From assembly GCA_039654915.1 (NCBI GenBank), contig CM077595.1, positions 44,981,501-45,045,500 on the forward strand: 64,000 nucleotides of DNA, read 5' to 3'. This stretch comes from Aquilaria yunnanensis. Taxonomy: Eukaryota > Streptophyta > Magnoliopsida > Malvales > Thymelaeaceae. The notes below the pieces were generated by a model. That model was not told where the DNA came from and searched no databases. It saw nothing but the letters and a program-made list of their open reading frames with translations. Made by a program: the position numbers and the translations under genes. Numbering within the stretch: position 1 is the first letter of the stretch; the number at the start of each line of letters is the position of its first letter. Positions 9,661-20,520 of this stretch are shown here, in pieces.

Positions 9661-9900
9661 CCTTCAGGCCCCCAAGGGGGGTATCGCAGCGCCCTGATGT
9701 TTTGCGCTTGGGGTTCCACTGACAGAGAGTTTCCACTCTGGATCTACCTTTGCTCTGTCTCCTCTATTGGTTTTAGCCTTCCCTTCTTCTGGGAATTCGG
9801 CAATGCAGTCTGCCAGTACCTGGGCGTTCATTGCCCTTCTAGGCTTATACGTGATGTAGTACTCTCCGAGTTTGATGCACCATTTCGATAGTCTTTTCCA
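9661..9900 (-). pseudogene. RT-RNase H junction remnant of a Tat-lineage gypsy pol
   Basis: Read on the minus strand from 9900, about 79 codons stay open after a stop. They give LSKWCIKLGEYYITYKPRRA, then AQVLADCIAEF, then WKLSVSGTPSAK. This matches the pattern at the RT to RNase H junction of Tat/Ogre/Retand elements (KW.IEL.EYDI.Y.PR.AIK.QALADF..EF ... W.L.VDG), where RNase H begins. The first catalytic Asp of RNase H (VDG) appears as VSG. A TGA at about 9661 ends it. The surrounding RT and integrase are absent. Confidence 0.68.
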
Positions 9901-10626
9901 AATGGTCTACTCTTTTTTCGTGGCATTGCGCTGAGGCGGGTCACTTCGGACAGCGGTCGTGTCCTGGGAAGTAAAGTCGGTGCCTTCTGCCTGTAAGTCA
10001 AGTCGTAAACGACCTTTCGGGGCAATGGGTTTCGACTTCGTTGCTGAGGAGATGGTGATTTTTTAATCGGGTGCAGAACTCTTTCGGCGGGGAGGTCTAG
10101 GTCGTCATGACCCTGCTTTTCCCATATGTCGTACTCCGGGTAGCATGGTTTCCGCCGAGGACTCATCCCGTTGATCTCCGTTTCCCCAATTCCAGTGAAT
10201 TGGGATGGGATTCTCCACCTCACGAGGTACTGATGAGGAGGGCCTTCGGCCCGAATTTTTGCTGCGGCCTTCTTTGGCTTCACAACTGCGTCATTCCGAC
10301 CACGCCAGGATGTGGGAATTCGCGCAGAAAGCCTATGATGATAGTCAGAGGATGTTTGTCCTCAGGCGAGGAAATCCCTACCGCCGCTTGTTCGGTTGCC
10401 GGTTGAATTTCTGGCGCGGACGGGGACCTCGGAAGTCCCTTGTCCCTAGAATGCCGAGTTTCAACGACGGTGACCTGGAGCTGGGTTCCCACAGACGGTG
10501 GCAAAATGATGCGGGTCCGGTTAGGCGGAGCCAGCATCTTTACTGTTGTGTAACGGTGTGGGCAGCAGGGACTCCTGGATGGACACGGAGGTACCCTGAG
10601 AGGGTTACCTGAAGTGATGGCCGGCA
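9901..10626. other. Interior of F, right half: unassigned
   Basis: GC-rich sequence next to the primer-binding site, where leader and gag of F would be expected. A 151-codon minus-strand frame (9828-10283) and a 146-codon one (10280-10720, partly in the LTR) are proline/arginine/serine-rich and show no gag motif I can support. Confidence 0.45.
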
Positions 10627-10639
10627 GCTTCTGATACCA
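10627..10639 (-). other. Primer-binding-like site of element F
   Basis: The minus strand reads TGGTATCAGAAGC directly after the LTR end CAGCCA. It is the initiator-Met-type site with one extra A. It fixes the orientation of F as minus. Confidence 0.65.
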
Positions 10640-11488
10640 TGGCTGGTGAAGACGGGAAAGGCTCCCGACACGGGAGAGAACCCGGAGCGGAGATCCTTCA
10701 GGGAGACCTGGCTGAAACACTCAGAAAACTGGGGTTAGGAGGCCCCCGGAGTGGATTTTCGGGGGGGAACCTTCGACGCCCAAGTCAATGCTCTGAGAAT
10801 GAGAGATACTCAGTAATAAGCATAAGGAACTCTTGCCTGGCGTGCCTTTCTAAGGGCTGAAGCTAGAGTATTTAGGCGGAGAGAGGAGAGCGTCCTTTTG
10901 TCCTTTTGGTCGTTCGGGCAGAGAACCCCCCTCCTCTTCCCTGTGATGACTTCCCTTGTATAAAAGGAAGAGGATGACACCTTCAGATGACGACACGTGT
11001 ATGGTTTAGATGGTGTTCGTACTTCTAAGCGTGGAGGCCCCTAGTCATCTACAGGCTCTTCGGGTTGCGAGCCGTAGTAGGTGTAGCCCTATGTGACAGG
11101 ACGTTGGATAATGACATCATGCCTGAGCGTGCCTTGAGGTGGCGTGTTGATGACTTGTGTAAGCGGAGTGTCAGAGACTCCTTAATGGCTCTTGCCGTAC
11201 AACCGAGATCCCTTTGGTTGATGTCTCACTTCGAGGGGAAGACCCCTTTTCCGGAGTCCGGTTAGAACTTCGGTCTATTCGTCTTCAGGGGATTTTTTCC
11301 GTAGGGGGTGGTCGGTCCTTTTCCCCGAGGGTGGTTTGGCCGGCATTCCGAAGGAGGTGCTACTCTGGCTTCCGAAGTTGGAATTGGCGAGCTACCAAGG
11401 TCAAGTGCCTCAAGTGTATGACTTTCTTCACTTCGGAATCTTTTTTCGTGGTCGGTGGCTGACCAGGGTGATAGCACTTCGGCTATCA
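10640..11488 (-). repeat. 5' LTR of element F
   Basis: An 849-bp GC-rich LTR, TGGCTGG...CTATCA on the plus strand. Its outer 20 bases (11469-11488) form a hairpin, TGATAGC / GCTATCA. The final 231 bp are repeated at 8637-8866. A TATAAAAGG at about 10957 lies on the plus strand, opposite to the inferred sense direction; on the minus strand only a weaker CTAAATACTC (about 10865-10875) is visible. E's RT resumes immediately to the right. Confidence 0.72.
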
Positions 11489-12660
11489 AAGCAGTTGGAG
11501 GAACTATTAGGGAAAGGCTTTATAAGGCCTAGTGTATCACCGTGGGGGCTCCGGTGTTATTTGTGAAGAAGAAAGATGGAACTTTTAGATTGTGCATCGA
11601 CTATAGAAAGTTGAATGCAGTGACAATCAAGAATAAATATCCGCTTCCTAGAATTGATGATCTGTTTGATAGACTCAGGGGAGTGAAGGTGTTTTCTAGG
11701 ATTGACCTCCGGTCTGGATATTTTCAGATTAGAGTTAAGGAAGAAGATATCACGAAAACTGCTTTCAAGATGAGGTATGGACATTATGAATACATAGCCT
11801 TTCGGTGTGACAAATGCTCCAGCAGTATTTATGGAAGCCATGAATTAGATCTTTAAGCCGTTTCTAGATCAATTTGTTGAATTTTTCATTGATGATATTT
11901 TGATATATTCACAGTCTACATCAGAGCACGAAAAGCACCTTAGAACAATTTTGCAAGTGGTGAAGGATAATCAGTACTATGCAAAGTTATCTAATTGTGA
12001 GTTTTGGTCCGAGAGGATTCAGTTTTTGGGGCACATTATCAGTGCTCAAGGTTTGTCAATTGATCCCGAAAAGGTTCAGGCAGTGGTTGAATGGAAGAGA
12101 CCAACCACAGTTACAGAAGTGAGGAGTTTCTTGGGCTTAGCAGGTTACTATAGGCGATTCATAGAGAAATTCTCTATGATAGCCACACTGTTGACGACCT
12201 TGACCAAGATGACTCAGAAGTTTGTGTGGACACCGAAATGTGAAGAAGCTTATATGGAATTGAAGGAAAGATTGACTAGTGCACCTATGCTTGTTTTGCC
12301 AGATCTAAACAGAGCTTTTACAGTCTATATTGATGCATCTGGTTCTGGTTTGGGATGTGAATTGATGTAGGACAGTCAGGTGATTACTTATGGTTCAAGA
12401 CAGCTGAGGCCCAATAAGTTGAACTACCCAGTTCATGATCTTGAACTAGCAAGAGTAATTTTTGCCCTGAAGTTGTGGAGGCATTATTTGATGGGGGGGT
12501 CGTTCAGGATCTTCACCGATCATAAGAGTTTGAAATGTTTGTTTAGCTAGAAGGATCTGAACATGAGGTAGCAGCGATGGATTGAATACATAAAAGATTA
12601 TGACTGTTCAATTGAGTACTGTGCTGGTAAGGGAAATGTGGTAGTAGATGCGTTGAGCCG
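11489..12660 (+). pseudogene. E reverse transcriptase and RNase H (broken)
   Basis: RT begins [20 protein letters not shown], continues [20 protein letters not shown] and [18 protein letters not shown], then [10 protein letters not shown] with the catalytic DD (about 11884-11897). RNase H follows with [15 protein letters not shown] (about 12320-12370), TDHKSLK and GKGNVVVDALSRK (to about 12663). The enzyme would copy the element RNA and degrade the RNA strand. Breaks: one missing base near 11545, a stop within the fingers/palm region near 11847, and three in-frame TAG codons where relatives have Gln (12368, 12548, 12570). Upstream continuity was lost with element F. Confidence 0.9.
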
Positions 12661-13782
12661 GAAGTACACGGGAGTGATCCTATCTAAGGATCAGGCTACG
12701 AACTCCTCTGAAGGAGTATTGAGGGACTGTTTCTTAGCTTTGCATGAATTATGGAAAAGTCAAGAAAAATCCCTAGTCTGCGTTCTGGAAGTGCAGTCAG
12801 CTTGGTTAGTCAGGGTTAAAGAAGCTCAGATGAAAGATCCATTCTTGAAGAAAATTTCAGGAGAAGTGAAATTTGGCACTATGAGGAAGGAATTCAGATA
12901 CAAGGATGAAATACTACATTATGGAGACTGTCGCTATGTACCGAATGTGGATGAACTTAGGCAACGAGACTTTCAGGAGGCACATAGTAGTACTTTAAAT
13001 ATCCACCCTGGTGTTAGTAAGATGTTTCAAGATTTGAAGACATATTTTTGGTGCCCAGGATTGAAAAGGGATGTAAGAGGACATGTGGCAAAGTGTTTGA
13101 CATGCCAGATGGTTAAAGCTGAACATCAGAAACTAGTAGGCACACCTCAAAGTTTACCTCTGCTAGTGAGGAAATGGGGATCCGTTACTATGGATTTCCT
13201 AATGGGGTTACCGAATACCCGAAGTCAGCATGATGCTATATGGGTAGTGGTTGATAGACTGATGAAGTCAGCACATTTCATACCTATCAAGATTTCTTAT
13301 ACATTGGAGAAGTTAGCTCAATTCTATCTCAAGGAGATTGTGAGACTCCATGGGATACCGAATCAGATTATATCTGATAGAGATCCTCAGTTCACATCAC
13401 GTTTTCGAATGCTTTTTAGGAAGCATTGGGGAGCAAGGTTAGTCTTAGTACTACTTTTCATCCTCAGACTGATTGGCAATCTGAGAGAGTGATTCAGACT
13501 TTAGAGGATATGTTATGGATGTGTGCTATTGATTTCAAAGGTGATTAAGATCAGCATCTACCACTGATCGAGTTTGCTTATAATAACAGTCACCAAACTG
13601 TTATTAGAATGGCACCATATGAGGCTTTGTATGGGAGATGATGTATGACACCTCATTATTGGGCAGACGCTGCAGACAAGGTAGTTATTGGACCTGAGAT
13701 CATAGCTAACACTACAGCTAAGATTAAGTTAATCCAGCAACAGATTAAGACAGCTAATGACAGGTAGACCAAGTATGCAAAT
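12661..13782 (+). pseudogene. E integrase zinc-binding and catalytic region (broken)
   Basis: An open stretch reaches 13492. Seen: an HHCC zinc-binding module ending CLTCQMVKAEH (about 13010-13130), then the catalytic core with WGSVTMDFLMGLP, VVVDRLMKSAHF and IISDRDPQFTSRF, which carry the first two acidic residues of the DDE triad. A frameshift near 13430 moves the remainder into another frame, and stops follow (for example 13546 and 13639). Integrase would insert the cDNA into host DNA. The C-terminal part continues at 13783. Confidence 0.88.
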
Positions 13783-14033
13783 TTGAGAAGGAGAGACTTG
13801 AGTTTTGAGGTTGGGGACAAAGTACTTCTGAAAGTGTCACCCTTGAAAGGAGTTAGCCATTTTGGGCAAAGGGGAAAGTTAGCTCCTAGGTACATTGGAC
13901 CCTATGAAGTATTGGAAAAGGTAGGGAAAGTTGCTTATCGGTTAGCATTACCACCTAACCTATTCCAAGTGCATAACGTGTTTCACGTTAGTCTACTTCG
14001 AAAATGCACAGTGGAACTAGGACAGGTAGTTAA
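13783..14033 (+). pseudogene. E integrase C-terminal domain, up to solo LTR 2
   Basis: Reads [17 protein letters not shown], then [24 protein letters not shown] and [11 protein letters not shown], the conserved integrase tail of chromodomain gypsy elements. It is cut at 14034 by a solo copia LTR; bases 14029-14033 (gttaa) are the target duplication. The frame continues at 15453 into the chromodomain-like tail. Confidence 0.88.
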
Positions 14034-15452
14034 TGCTATTGTTGTGCCCAAAAAGCCAATCATGAGATCATTGTATTTTTTTTACACATTGAGTCATGAT
14101 ATTTTATTAAGGCATTAATCCAGCAATTATGTTTGTTGTTTTGTTTCTAGGTAACGTAATAAACATAATTGTAACCCTAGAATAATGATATTCTTAAATG
14201 TCCCCGGTCTAGTATTATTGTGGAGCGGGTTGCAATAATACATAACGACTAACATATGTGGAGACTAATATGAGATATGTAGTCTACATATGGGTACAAG
14301 TTGGAGAACTTGTGTACTAGACCGACCCACCATGAGAACACTTCATGGATCGTTATATGAGTGTCATAATTGATTCTCATAGTGATCATGGTATATGTAG
14401 TCGTTCGACCTAAGATCATCAAGGTTCCCTACATGTGAGTCACATACTTTGATACTTTCCTTTGTTGCCCATCACTGAGTGAACTTGAAGGAGGTCATTG
14501 GGTATGTCACATATCATGCGGAGCGATTTGTATGATCAAGATGGGATTTGTCCCTCCTATGTAACGGGAGTGATATCTTCGGGCCTCTTCATAGAGTGAG
14601 ACTTAGAAAATGCATGGCCATGCTCGGAAGAGTTGATATACGATATCAATGTCATCAGCTTAAGTTAGTCTACTCGGTGATCAAGAAACCAATGATTGGG
14701 CTATATGAGAGTGACACATTCCATGTCTCGTGCTTAGTCTTGATATCTTGGATAAAGGGACAATGGCATATATCGGTGATGATCATAAAGGTTTAGTCGA
14801 ATCACTGACAATCTTGTCACTTGGGTAGCAATGATGTGTTTCTAGACACCGCTCATTGCTTATGATTATAAATGTGATTTATGATCATTGCCAACGTGGC
14901 AAGAGCCTATTGGGTCGCACACATAGAGCTATTTTGATCATTAGAGTGCATGGGCTAATTATTTGGGTTATGGTTTCACTTTAATTTCGTATTAATAATG
15001 GGCCCAATAGTTGAGCCATTATTAAGTCCGAAATTAAACCCTAATTGGATTAGGGCTTTGAAACCCATTAGGCCTGGAAGTTGACTCTCACTATAAATAC
15101 AACTTTTAGTGAGAAATTCACAGGTTTCCTTGCCCTAGCCTCCCAAAAGGATAGCCGTACTCTTCTTTTGCAATTCTTTGGAGGATGCAAGCTAGCATTG
15201 CGAGCGCAAGAGAAACGCATCTGCCGGGACGTGGTGGAAGTGTGGTGATCCCGAGAGGCTCGTGTGGATACCACAGAGAGCCTGAACACGTCAACTATTC
15301 AGGTTTTGTGATTCGACTCTACAGTTGAGTGAGAGATCTCAACCGAAAATTAGGTACGAAAATTTTTGAACGCCTAGTTTATCCCATTTCACTTGGATCC
15401 TGGAGGGTTTCAGTTAAATTCTGCTGCGCTGTTTGGCTCCCGAAACCCAACA
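14034..15452 (+). repeat. Solo copia LTR 2 with perfect target duplication GTTAA
   Basis: A 1419-bp copy of the B/C/D-family LTR in the opposite orientation to B and D. It starts TGCTATTGTTGTGCCC (two changes from the family start) and ends GAAACCCAACA. GTTAA flanks it at 14029-14033 and 15453-15457. What follows is E's coding sequence, not a primer-binding site, so it is a solo LTR. Excision of the LTR and one duplication restores E's frame. Confidence 0.93.
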
Positions 15453-15685
15453 GTTAATCCTTCAGTAATACCCATTCAGGAAGACTTGGCCTATGAGGAG
15501 AAACCATTTCTGGTACTTGATAGGCAAGTTAAGAAACTTCAAACTAAGTGGATACCGATGGTTAACATCCTTTGGTCTAACCATAGTTAGGAGGAAGCTA
15601 CCTGGGAGACGAAACAGGATATGCTGAAAAGATATCCTAGTATTTTTCTGGAGTTACAACGGAATTTGGGGGACCAAATTCTAGA
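15453..15685 (+). pseudogene. E chromodomain-like tail
   Basis: After the solo LTR the frame reads AYEEKPFLVLDRQVKKLQTK, then VNILWSNHS, a stop at about 15588, and EEATWETKQDMLKRYP. This W..H...EATWE..... pattern is the C-terminal chromodomain-like motif of chromoviral integrases, thought to guide integration to heterochromatin. It ends shortly before the polypurine tract. Confidence 0.82.
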
Positions 15686-15697
15686 AGGAGGGGAGAA
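15686..15697 (+). other. Polypurine tract of element E
   Basis: AGGAGGGGAGAA directly precedes the 3' LTR start TGTTAGGG. It is the primer for plus-strand DNA synthesis. Confidence 0.9.
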
Positions 15698-18135
15698 TGT
15701 TAGGGCCTCCTAGTAGCAGGCACTCCAGAGGAAAGTAAAGTGTTCAAAATTATGTTTGGAACCTAATTTCAAATTTTCATCGCTAGAATAGAGAAGTTTA
15801 GCAAAGTTCACTAAGTTCCGAGAAAGATAAAGCACTAAACGAGGTTTAGGGGCAAAATGGTAATTTTGCATCCTGAATAGCCGAGATGAGTGCCAAGTAT
15901 TTTAAAATGATTTTTTATAACTTAACTTTCAACTTTAACTCAAACTTGAAGAATGAGCAAGAATTTAATCAAGAATCACTATGTTACAAAGATGAGGGAC
16001 TTAATTGCATTAAACTTGATACTTTGGCGAATTTGTTGCTAAGTATGGGTTTAAGAAGGGGAAAGAGAAGGGGGAAGCTTCCATAACCACGTTTTTATCC
16101 TTCCCTCACTCATTTCTCTCTCAAATTAATCTTGGAATCAAGTGTTCTTGGTGTCAGGAGGTGCAATTCAAGGTGTACAAGCTAGGAGAAGCTAATTCCA
16201 AGCTTTAAACCGTGCTTTTGAAGCTTGGAAGGGTGTTTTTCCATATCCCCTATTTATGAGCAAGGTAATCAATGTGTTCTAGATTGAATTCATGTTAATT
16301 TCTCGGTTTGGAGCTTGGGTTTTGGTTAGATAGTGAAGTTTTGGTGATTGGTGCTTTGTTTTTTATTGGAACTTGTGTAGAACTTTGGTGAGCTTGGTTG
16401 ATTGGAAAGGAGATTGATTCTTGCTTGTTGCTTGGAGTTGAGGTAAGGGAGTTATGTTTTCAAATTCAATTAATGCTATTTGCTTGAGTTTGCTTAAAGA
16501 ATTTGAGTGGTTTTAGCAATAGCATTAGTCAAAGGTTTTGGTTGAATTGTGGTGGACTCTGAAGTTTGAGAGGATTTGGATGAAGTTATAGAGCATCATA
16601 GATTGGCTTGTGATAGTTGGTTATGTTCTATGCAACATGGTTTATGTGTATGTGAAATATGGAGGCTTTCCAAGAATGTTTGATATGTGTAGGAAGTGTC
16701 CAAAGTTCATAGCAGCAAAATGCGCCAAATTCTGCAGAAATGCAGATTGGCAACACGTCGCCAATTACAAGTCGAGGCCCACAACATCTCACCAATCCAG
16801 AAAAACTTCACAGAACGTTACCAACTGTGGTGACACATCGCCACAGACAAAATGGCTGAATTTTTCACATTTTGCTAGGATGATCCAGGTGAGACCTAAG
16901 GGGGTTCTTTGGATTCCTTGGGGTCTAAGGATTTTGGGGGTACTCCGAGACTTCCAAAAGTCCCACAAGATATAGGAGTTTCCTTGAGTGTTGTAAGGTT
17001 TCAAGGTTGCTTGTGCAACAAGCAAGGAAACTAGGCTGTAAATGAACATAACTAAGTGCCAGTAGCTCAAGTGAAAGGTTTAGAACCCTTAGTGACCTAG
17101 CCGTACCGTAGCCATGAGGTTACAAGGTGAAACCTTGTTCATCTAGTCTACAGGGAGGTCTTATGGCCTAGTCTACAAAGATCCACCATAATTCCCCTGC
17201 ACAATGATCAACGGAAGGCTACATGATTGCATCAGTAAGCTACGGCTTATTAGGAGCGAGTTAGCGGCCAGAACTCGCTAGGCATGGAGTGATGCCCCGT
17301 GAAGAGGATTAGTTTGAAGAGAGGTCTTAAAGGCCTAGTTATATGTGCATATATCAGACCCTCATGCTGTGTGAGCTCGCAGCAAGTTACATATGTTATC
17401 ATATGTAAAGTCCTAGTAATTTTCTTGCAGGTACACAGAAGACCCCTTATTGAGAATGTTGAATTCTCACTCCCTAGTTGCGTTGTGCAGATACTGAAGT
17501 TGTTTGGCTGGGTAACCGTTGAGGGTTATCGCGGTGTGGCTTTTGTACAGGTATTGTACTTGAGAATCCTTGGGATTTTAGTCTACATAGGTATGCTTGA
17601 ATAGTTGGCTTGTCGGTCAAGTAATAGTACTAACTAGTGTCTTCCTTTGACTGCAGAGCCTAGTAGCACTTGGGCAATGACGTTTGAGACTCGCCACTAG
17701 GATTTCCATCCAAGTTGGGAGTTAGATTAAGAAGATCTCAGTAGAGGCATGTATATATATATAGTACTTTTAGTTGCCTCCATAGTCTATATTATGAAGA
17801 GTCCTAAACTCTAGGGTTGCTCTTGGGTGGGGGCATTAGTCTACTTTATGTATGAATGTTCTCATGAGTTGTTATGTGTAGTAAACTCACACAAATGTTG
17901 ATTTTTTATGCTTTGGCTATTTTACTTAGTTTTTATGAAATTACTTGGCCAAGTTAATGCTTTATGTTTTATTAATCCAAGTCAATGCATGAAGAGCATG
18001 CATCTTGCAAATTCTAGGTTAATCAACTAGTATCATGGGATTTAATCCGCGCACATATACAACAAGCCAATTGCAACCACCGTGAGACTAGCTCTCATAG
18101 GGCTTCTTGAGCAGGGGCCAAGGACGGCCGTGTCA
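15698..18135 (+). repeat. 3' LTR of element E
   Basis: About 2.4 kb, from TGTTAGGGCCTCC to GGCCGTGTCA. The right border is set by comparison with the solo copy at 21553-24223, which ends at the same motif with a target duplication, and with E3, where a primer-binding-like site follows this end. An alternative end at 18243 (CCCTAACA) would match the 5' terminus better as an inverted repeat but disagrees with both copies. Frames inside it are not genes. Confidence 0.82.
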
Positions 18136-18479
18136 ATCCACGTGTCTAGTGAGATCTGAGAACTGGGGTCTATTTCCCCAACAACCTCTGTAGCACAAAC
18201 CTAAAGGGGCACTTTGCATGCACTTAGAAGTACCTCCCTAACAATTTTTGTTAGTATTCAGGGGGTATCCAGGCCTATTGATGCCAAGGTGCCTAACGCA
18301 TCCTTCAGTCCAGTTGGCCTAATAATTCCTCGGTTCTTCCAAACTTTGCAAAGCTTGACATGACTTGGCAGTTCTAGAGTACTGTGACCAAACTTTTTAA
18401 TGGCCAAGGTTAGAGTATTTGGGGAAACTCCTAGGCCACAGGCCTTTGGCCATCAAGATGAAATAGGCAACTTTTCATA
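18136..18479. other. Unassigned sequence right of element E
   Basis: No readable domain. By position it may be the decayed gag-protease part of element G into which E inserted. It contains CCCTAACA (to 18243), discussed as an alternative end of E's LTR. Confidence 0.4.
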
Positions 18480-19570
18480 TTTCTAATACCATGCAAAATA
18501 ATCAGGATAAGGATGATACTTGTTATTCTCTAAATTTGATATATACTGAAGTTGCTCTTTGTTTTTAGGAATGTATCTTAGGGATTGGTTTAAGGTGTGT
18601 GTCACTCAAGGTAATGAGTTTGAAATTGTTACCCTAGAAAAGGAAGAACTAGTAGTCTAGTTGGATACCAAGGGGATTCTAGGCCATGGAGAAAAGGAAG
18701 AATGAATCACTCCAAGTATGACTAGGAGAAAGATGTCAATTGAGCAATTGTCAGGGTTGGAGTTAAAAAAGCTGCTTGATCATTTGGAATACACTTTCTC
18801 AGCATTGGATTATATGTTGCCAATGATTATTTCTACTTTGTTAAGTAAGGAAGAGAAGAGGAAATTGTTTGAACTATTGTAAAAGTGAAAAGGAGTTATG
18901 GCTTGGTCTATTGCCAAGATAAAGGTGATAAACCCATCCTATTGTACATATAAGATTTTGATATAGGAAAAACAGACACCGGTAGTACAACAACAATGGA
19001 GATTAAATTTAAATGTCTAATAGGTAGTGATGCCTAAAGTGATTAAGTTGTTAGATGTTGGAGTAATCTACCTCATTTCAGACAGTGTATTGGTAAGCCT
19101 AGTTCATGTTGTACACAAGAAAGGGGAAATGACCATTGTTCAAAGTGAGAATAGTGAGCTTATTCCCACTTAAATGATCATTGGTTGGAAAGTGTGTATT
19201 GATTATAGGAAGCTGAATGAAGCCACCAGAAAGGATCACATTCCTCTTCCTTTTATCGATTTAATGTTACAATGGTTAGTTGGTCATGCTTCCTATTGTT
19301 TTTTGGATTGTATGTCAGGTTACTTTCAAATCCTAATTGTTATAGAGGATCAAGAGAATACCACATTCACTTGTCCCTATGTTATGTTTGCTTACCGTAT
19401 AATGCCTTTCAGTTTGTGTAATGCCCCTACTACATTTCAAGGATGCATGCTTGCAATTTTTGATGACTTGGTGGAAGACAACATGGTGATATTTATGGAT
19501 GATTTTTTTTGTTCATGGCAATTGATTTGATAAATTTCTCCACAATTTAGATAAAGTTTTAGAAAGGTAT
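18480..19570 (+). pseudogene. G protease-RT linker and reverse transcriptase (broken)
   Basis: Reads the Athila-type sequence before RT: LSGLELKKLLDHLEY, PMIISTLLSKEEKRKLFELL, GVMAWSIAKIKVINPSYC, then LLDVGVIYLISDSVLVSLVH. RT follows with [40 protein letters not shown] and VIFMDDFF with the catalytic DD (about 19488-19511). Several in-frame stops and at least one frameshift separate these blocks; the largest open part is 19174-19530. RT would synthesise cDNA; this copy cannot. Confidence 0.87.
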
Positions 19571-20520
19571 GAAGAAACAAATCTAGTGGTCAACTAAGAA
19601 ATGTGCCATTTGATGGTTCAAAAATGAATAGTTTTAGGTCACAAGATGTCTAGTAAAGGTATAGAAGTAGATAAGGTGAAAATTGAAACCATTTCAAAAT
19701 TGCTACCACCTTCTTTAGTTAAAGAAGTTAAAAGTTTCGTTGGTCATGCAGGTTTTGTAGATAGTTTATTAGGGACTTTTCTAAGATTGCAAAACCACTC
19801 ACTAAGTTGCTAGAAAAGGATGAGATTTTTTATTTTAATGATGAGTGTTTTTTAGCCTCTAACATTCTTAAGAATCATTTAACTAACACACTAACAATGG
19901 TTTCACCCGATTGGTCACTTCCATTTGAGCTAATGTATGATGCCAGTGATTGGGCACTGGGTGCCATCTTAGGCAAGTGTAGATATAATCATTTCCAGCA
20001 TATATATTATGCTAGTAAGACAATGACTAGTGTGCAAGAGAAATATACTACTATTGAAAAAAGAGTTGTTGGCTGTAGTTTTCGCTATCGATAATTTTTT
20101 CACTTATTTACTTTTATCCAAGTTTGTTGTGTACACTGACCATTCTACCTTAAAGTACTTGTTGAATAAGAATGGTCCGAAACCAAGACTAATCATATGG
20201 ATTTTTTTACTCCAAGATTTGATATAAAAATCCTAGATAAAAAGGGAGTAGATAATCTAGCTGTAGATCACTTTTCCATGTTGGAAAATCCTGAAGTAGT
20301 GTTTATGATGGAGACGCATATTAATGATTAGCTCCATGTTGAACATCTTTACATGCTTCCTTCTAAATATGCAGATGAGGCTTAGTTTACATACCATTCT
20401 AATTATATTGTATGTTGGGAGTTACCAAAGATATGACATATTAACAAAAGAAAAAATTCTCTTCAGATTTGAAATATTCTTTCTAGGATGAACCATTTTT
20501 TTTAAGAATCTTTGCAGATC
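19571..20520 (+). pseudogene. G RNase H region (broken)
   Basis: Reads GHKMSSKGIEVDK, then FELMYDASDWALGAILGK (the RNase H Asp near 19938), YASKTMTSVQEKYTTIEK, and in another frame VYTDHSTLKYLLNK (about 20130-20170). The frame changes near 20055-20090. The part after 20220 is the weakly readable linker to integrase. Confidence 0.83.

Larger units (their letters stand above)
8637..11488 (-). mobile_element. Element F: degenerate Tat-like gypsy element, one LTR truncated
   Basis: A right LTR (10640-11488) and a partial left copy of it (8637-8866) flank about 1.8 kb. A primer-binding-like site abuts the right LTR on the minus strand, so F runs right to left. The interior keeps only one recognisable coding piece (9661-9900, minus), of the RT-RNase H region. 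It is far too short for full gag-pol, so F is an internally deleted copy. The region is visibly more GC-rich than its surroundings. It lies between E's protease and RT; the right flank is aagca. Confidence 0.72.
6333..18135 (+). mobile_element. Element E: decayed chromodomain Ty3/gypsy retrotransposon
   Basis: Plus-strand order is gag zinc knuckles, protease, RT, RNase H, integrase, chromodomain-like tail, polypurine tract, 3' LTR. Its gag start and 5' LTR lie left of the window, beyond element B. It has been cut by element B (at 6332), a solo copia LTR (6794-8195), element F (8637-11488) and a second solo copia LTR (14034-15452). The order RT-RNase H-integrase defines Ty3/gypsy. The long LTR and the C-terminal WSNHS...EEATWET type motif suggest a Tekay/Del-like chromovirus. 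Numerous stops and frameshifts make it non-coding today. Confidence 0.9.

Noticed and set aside
9828..10720. Two long minus-strand frames in F as possible gag
   Set aside because: They are GC-rich Pro/Arg/Ser-rich translations without capsid or zinc-knuckle motifs, and one crosses into the LTR.
10955..10964. TATAAAAGG in the F LTR as evidence that F runs on the plus strand
   Set aside because: The primer-binding-like site next to the LTR and the RT-RNase H remnant both read on the minus strand.
16610..17604. Open frames of 93-121 codons in E's 3' LTR as host genes
   Set aside because: They overlap on both strands, lie wholly inside the LTR, and are not kept in the related LTRs at 21553 and 39901.
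18236..18243. CCCTAACA as the 3' end of E's LTR, pairing perfectly with TGTTAGGG
   Set aside because: Two other copies of this LTR end at the GTGTCA-type motif, one with a target duplication and one followed by a primer-binding-like site. The match is taken as coincidence.
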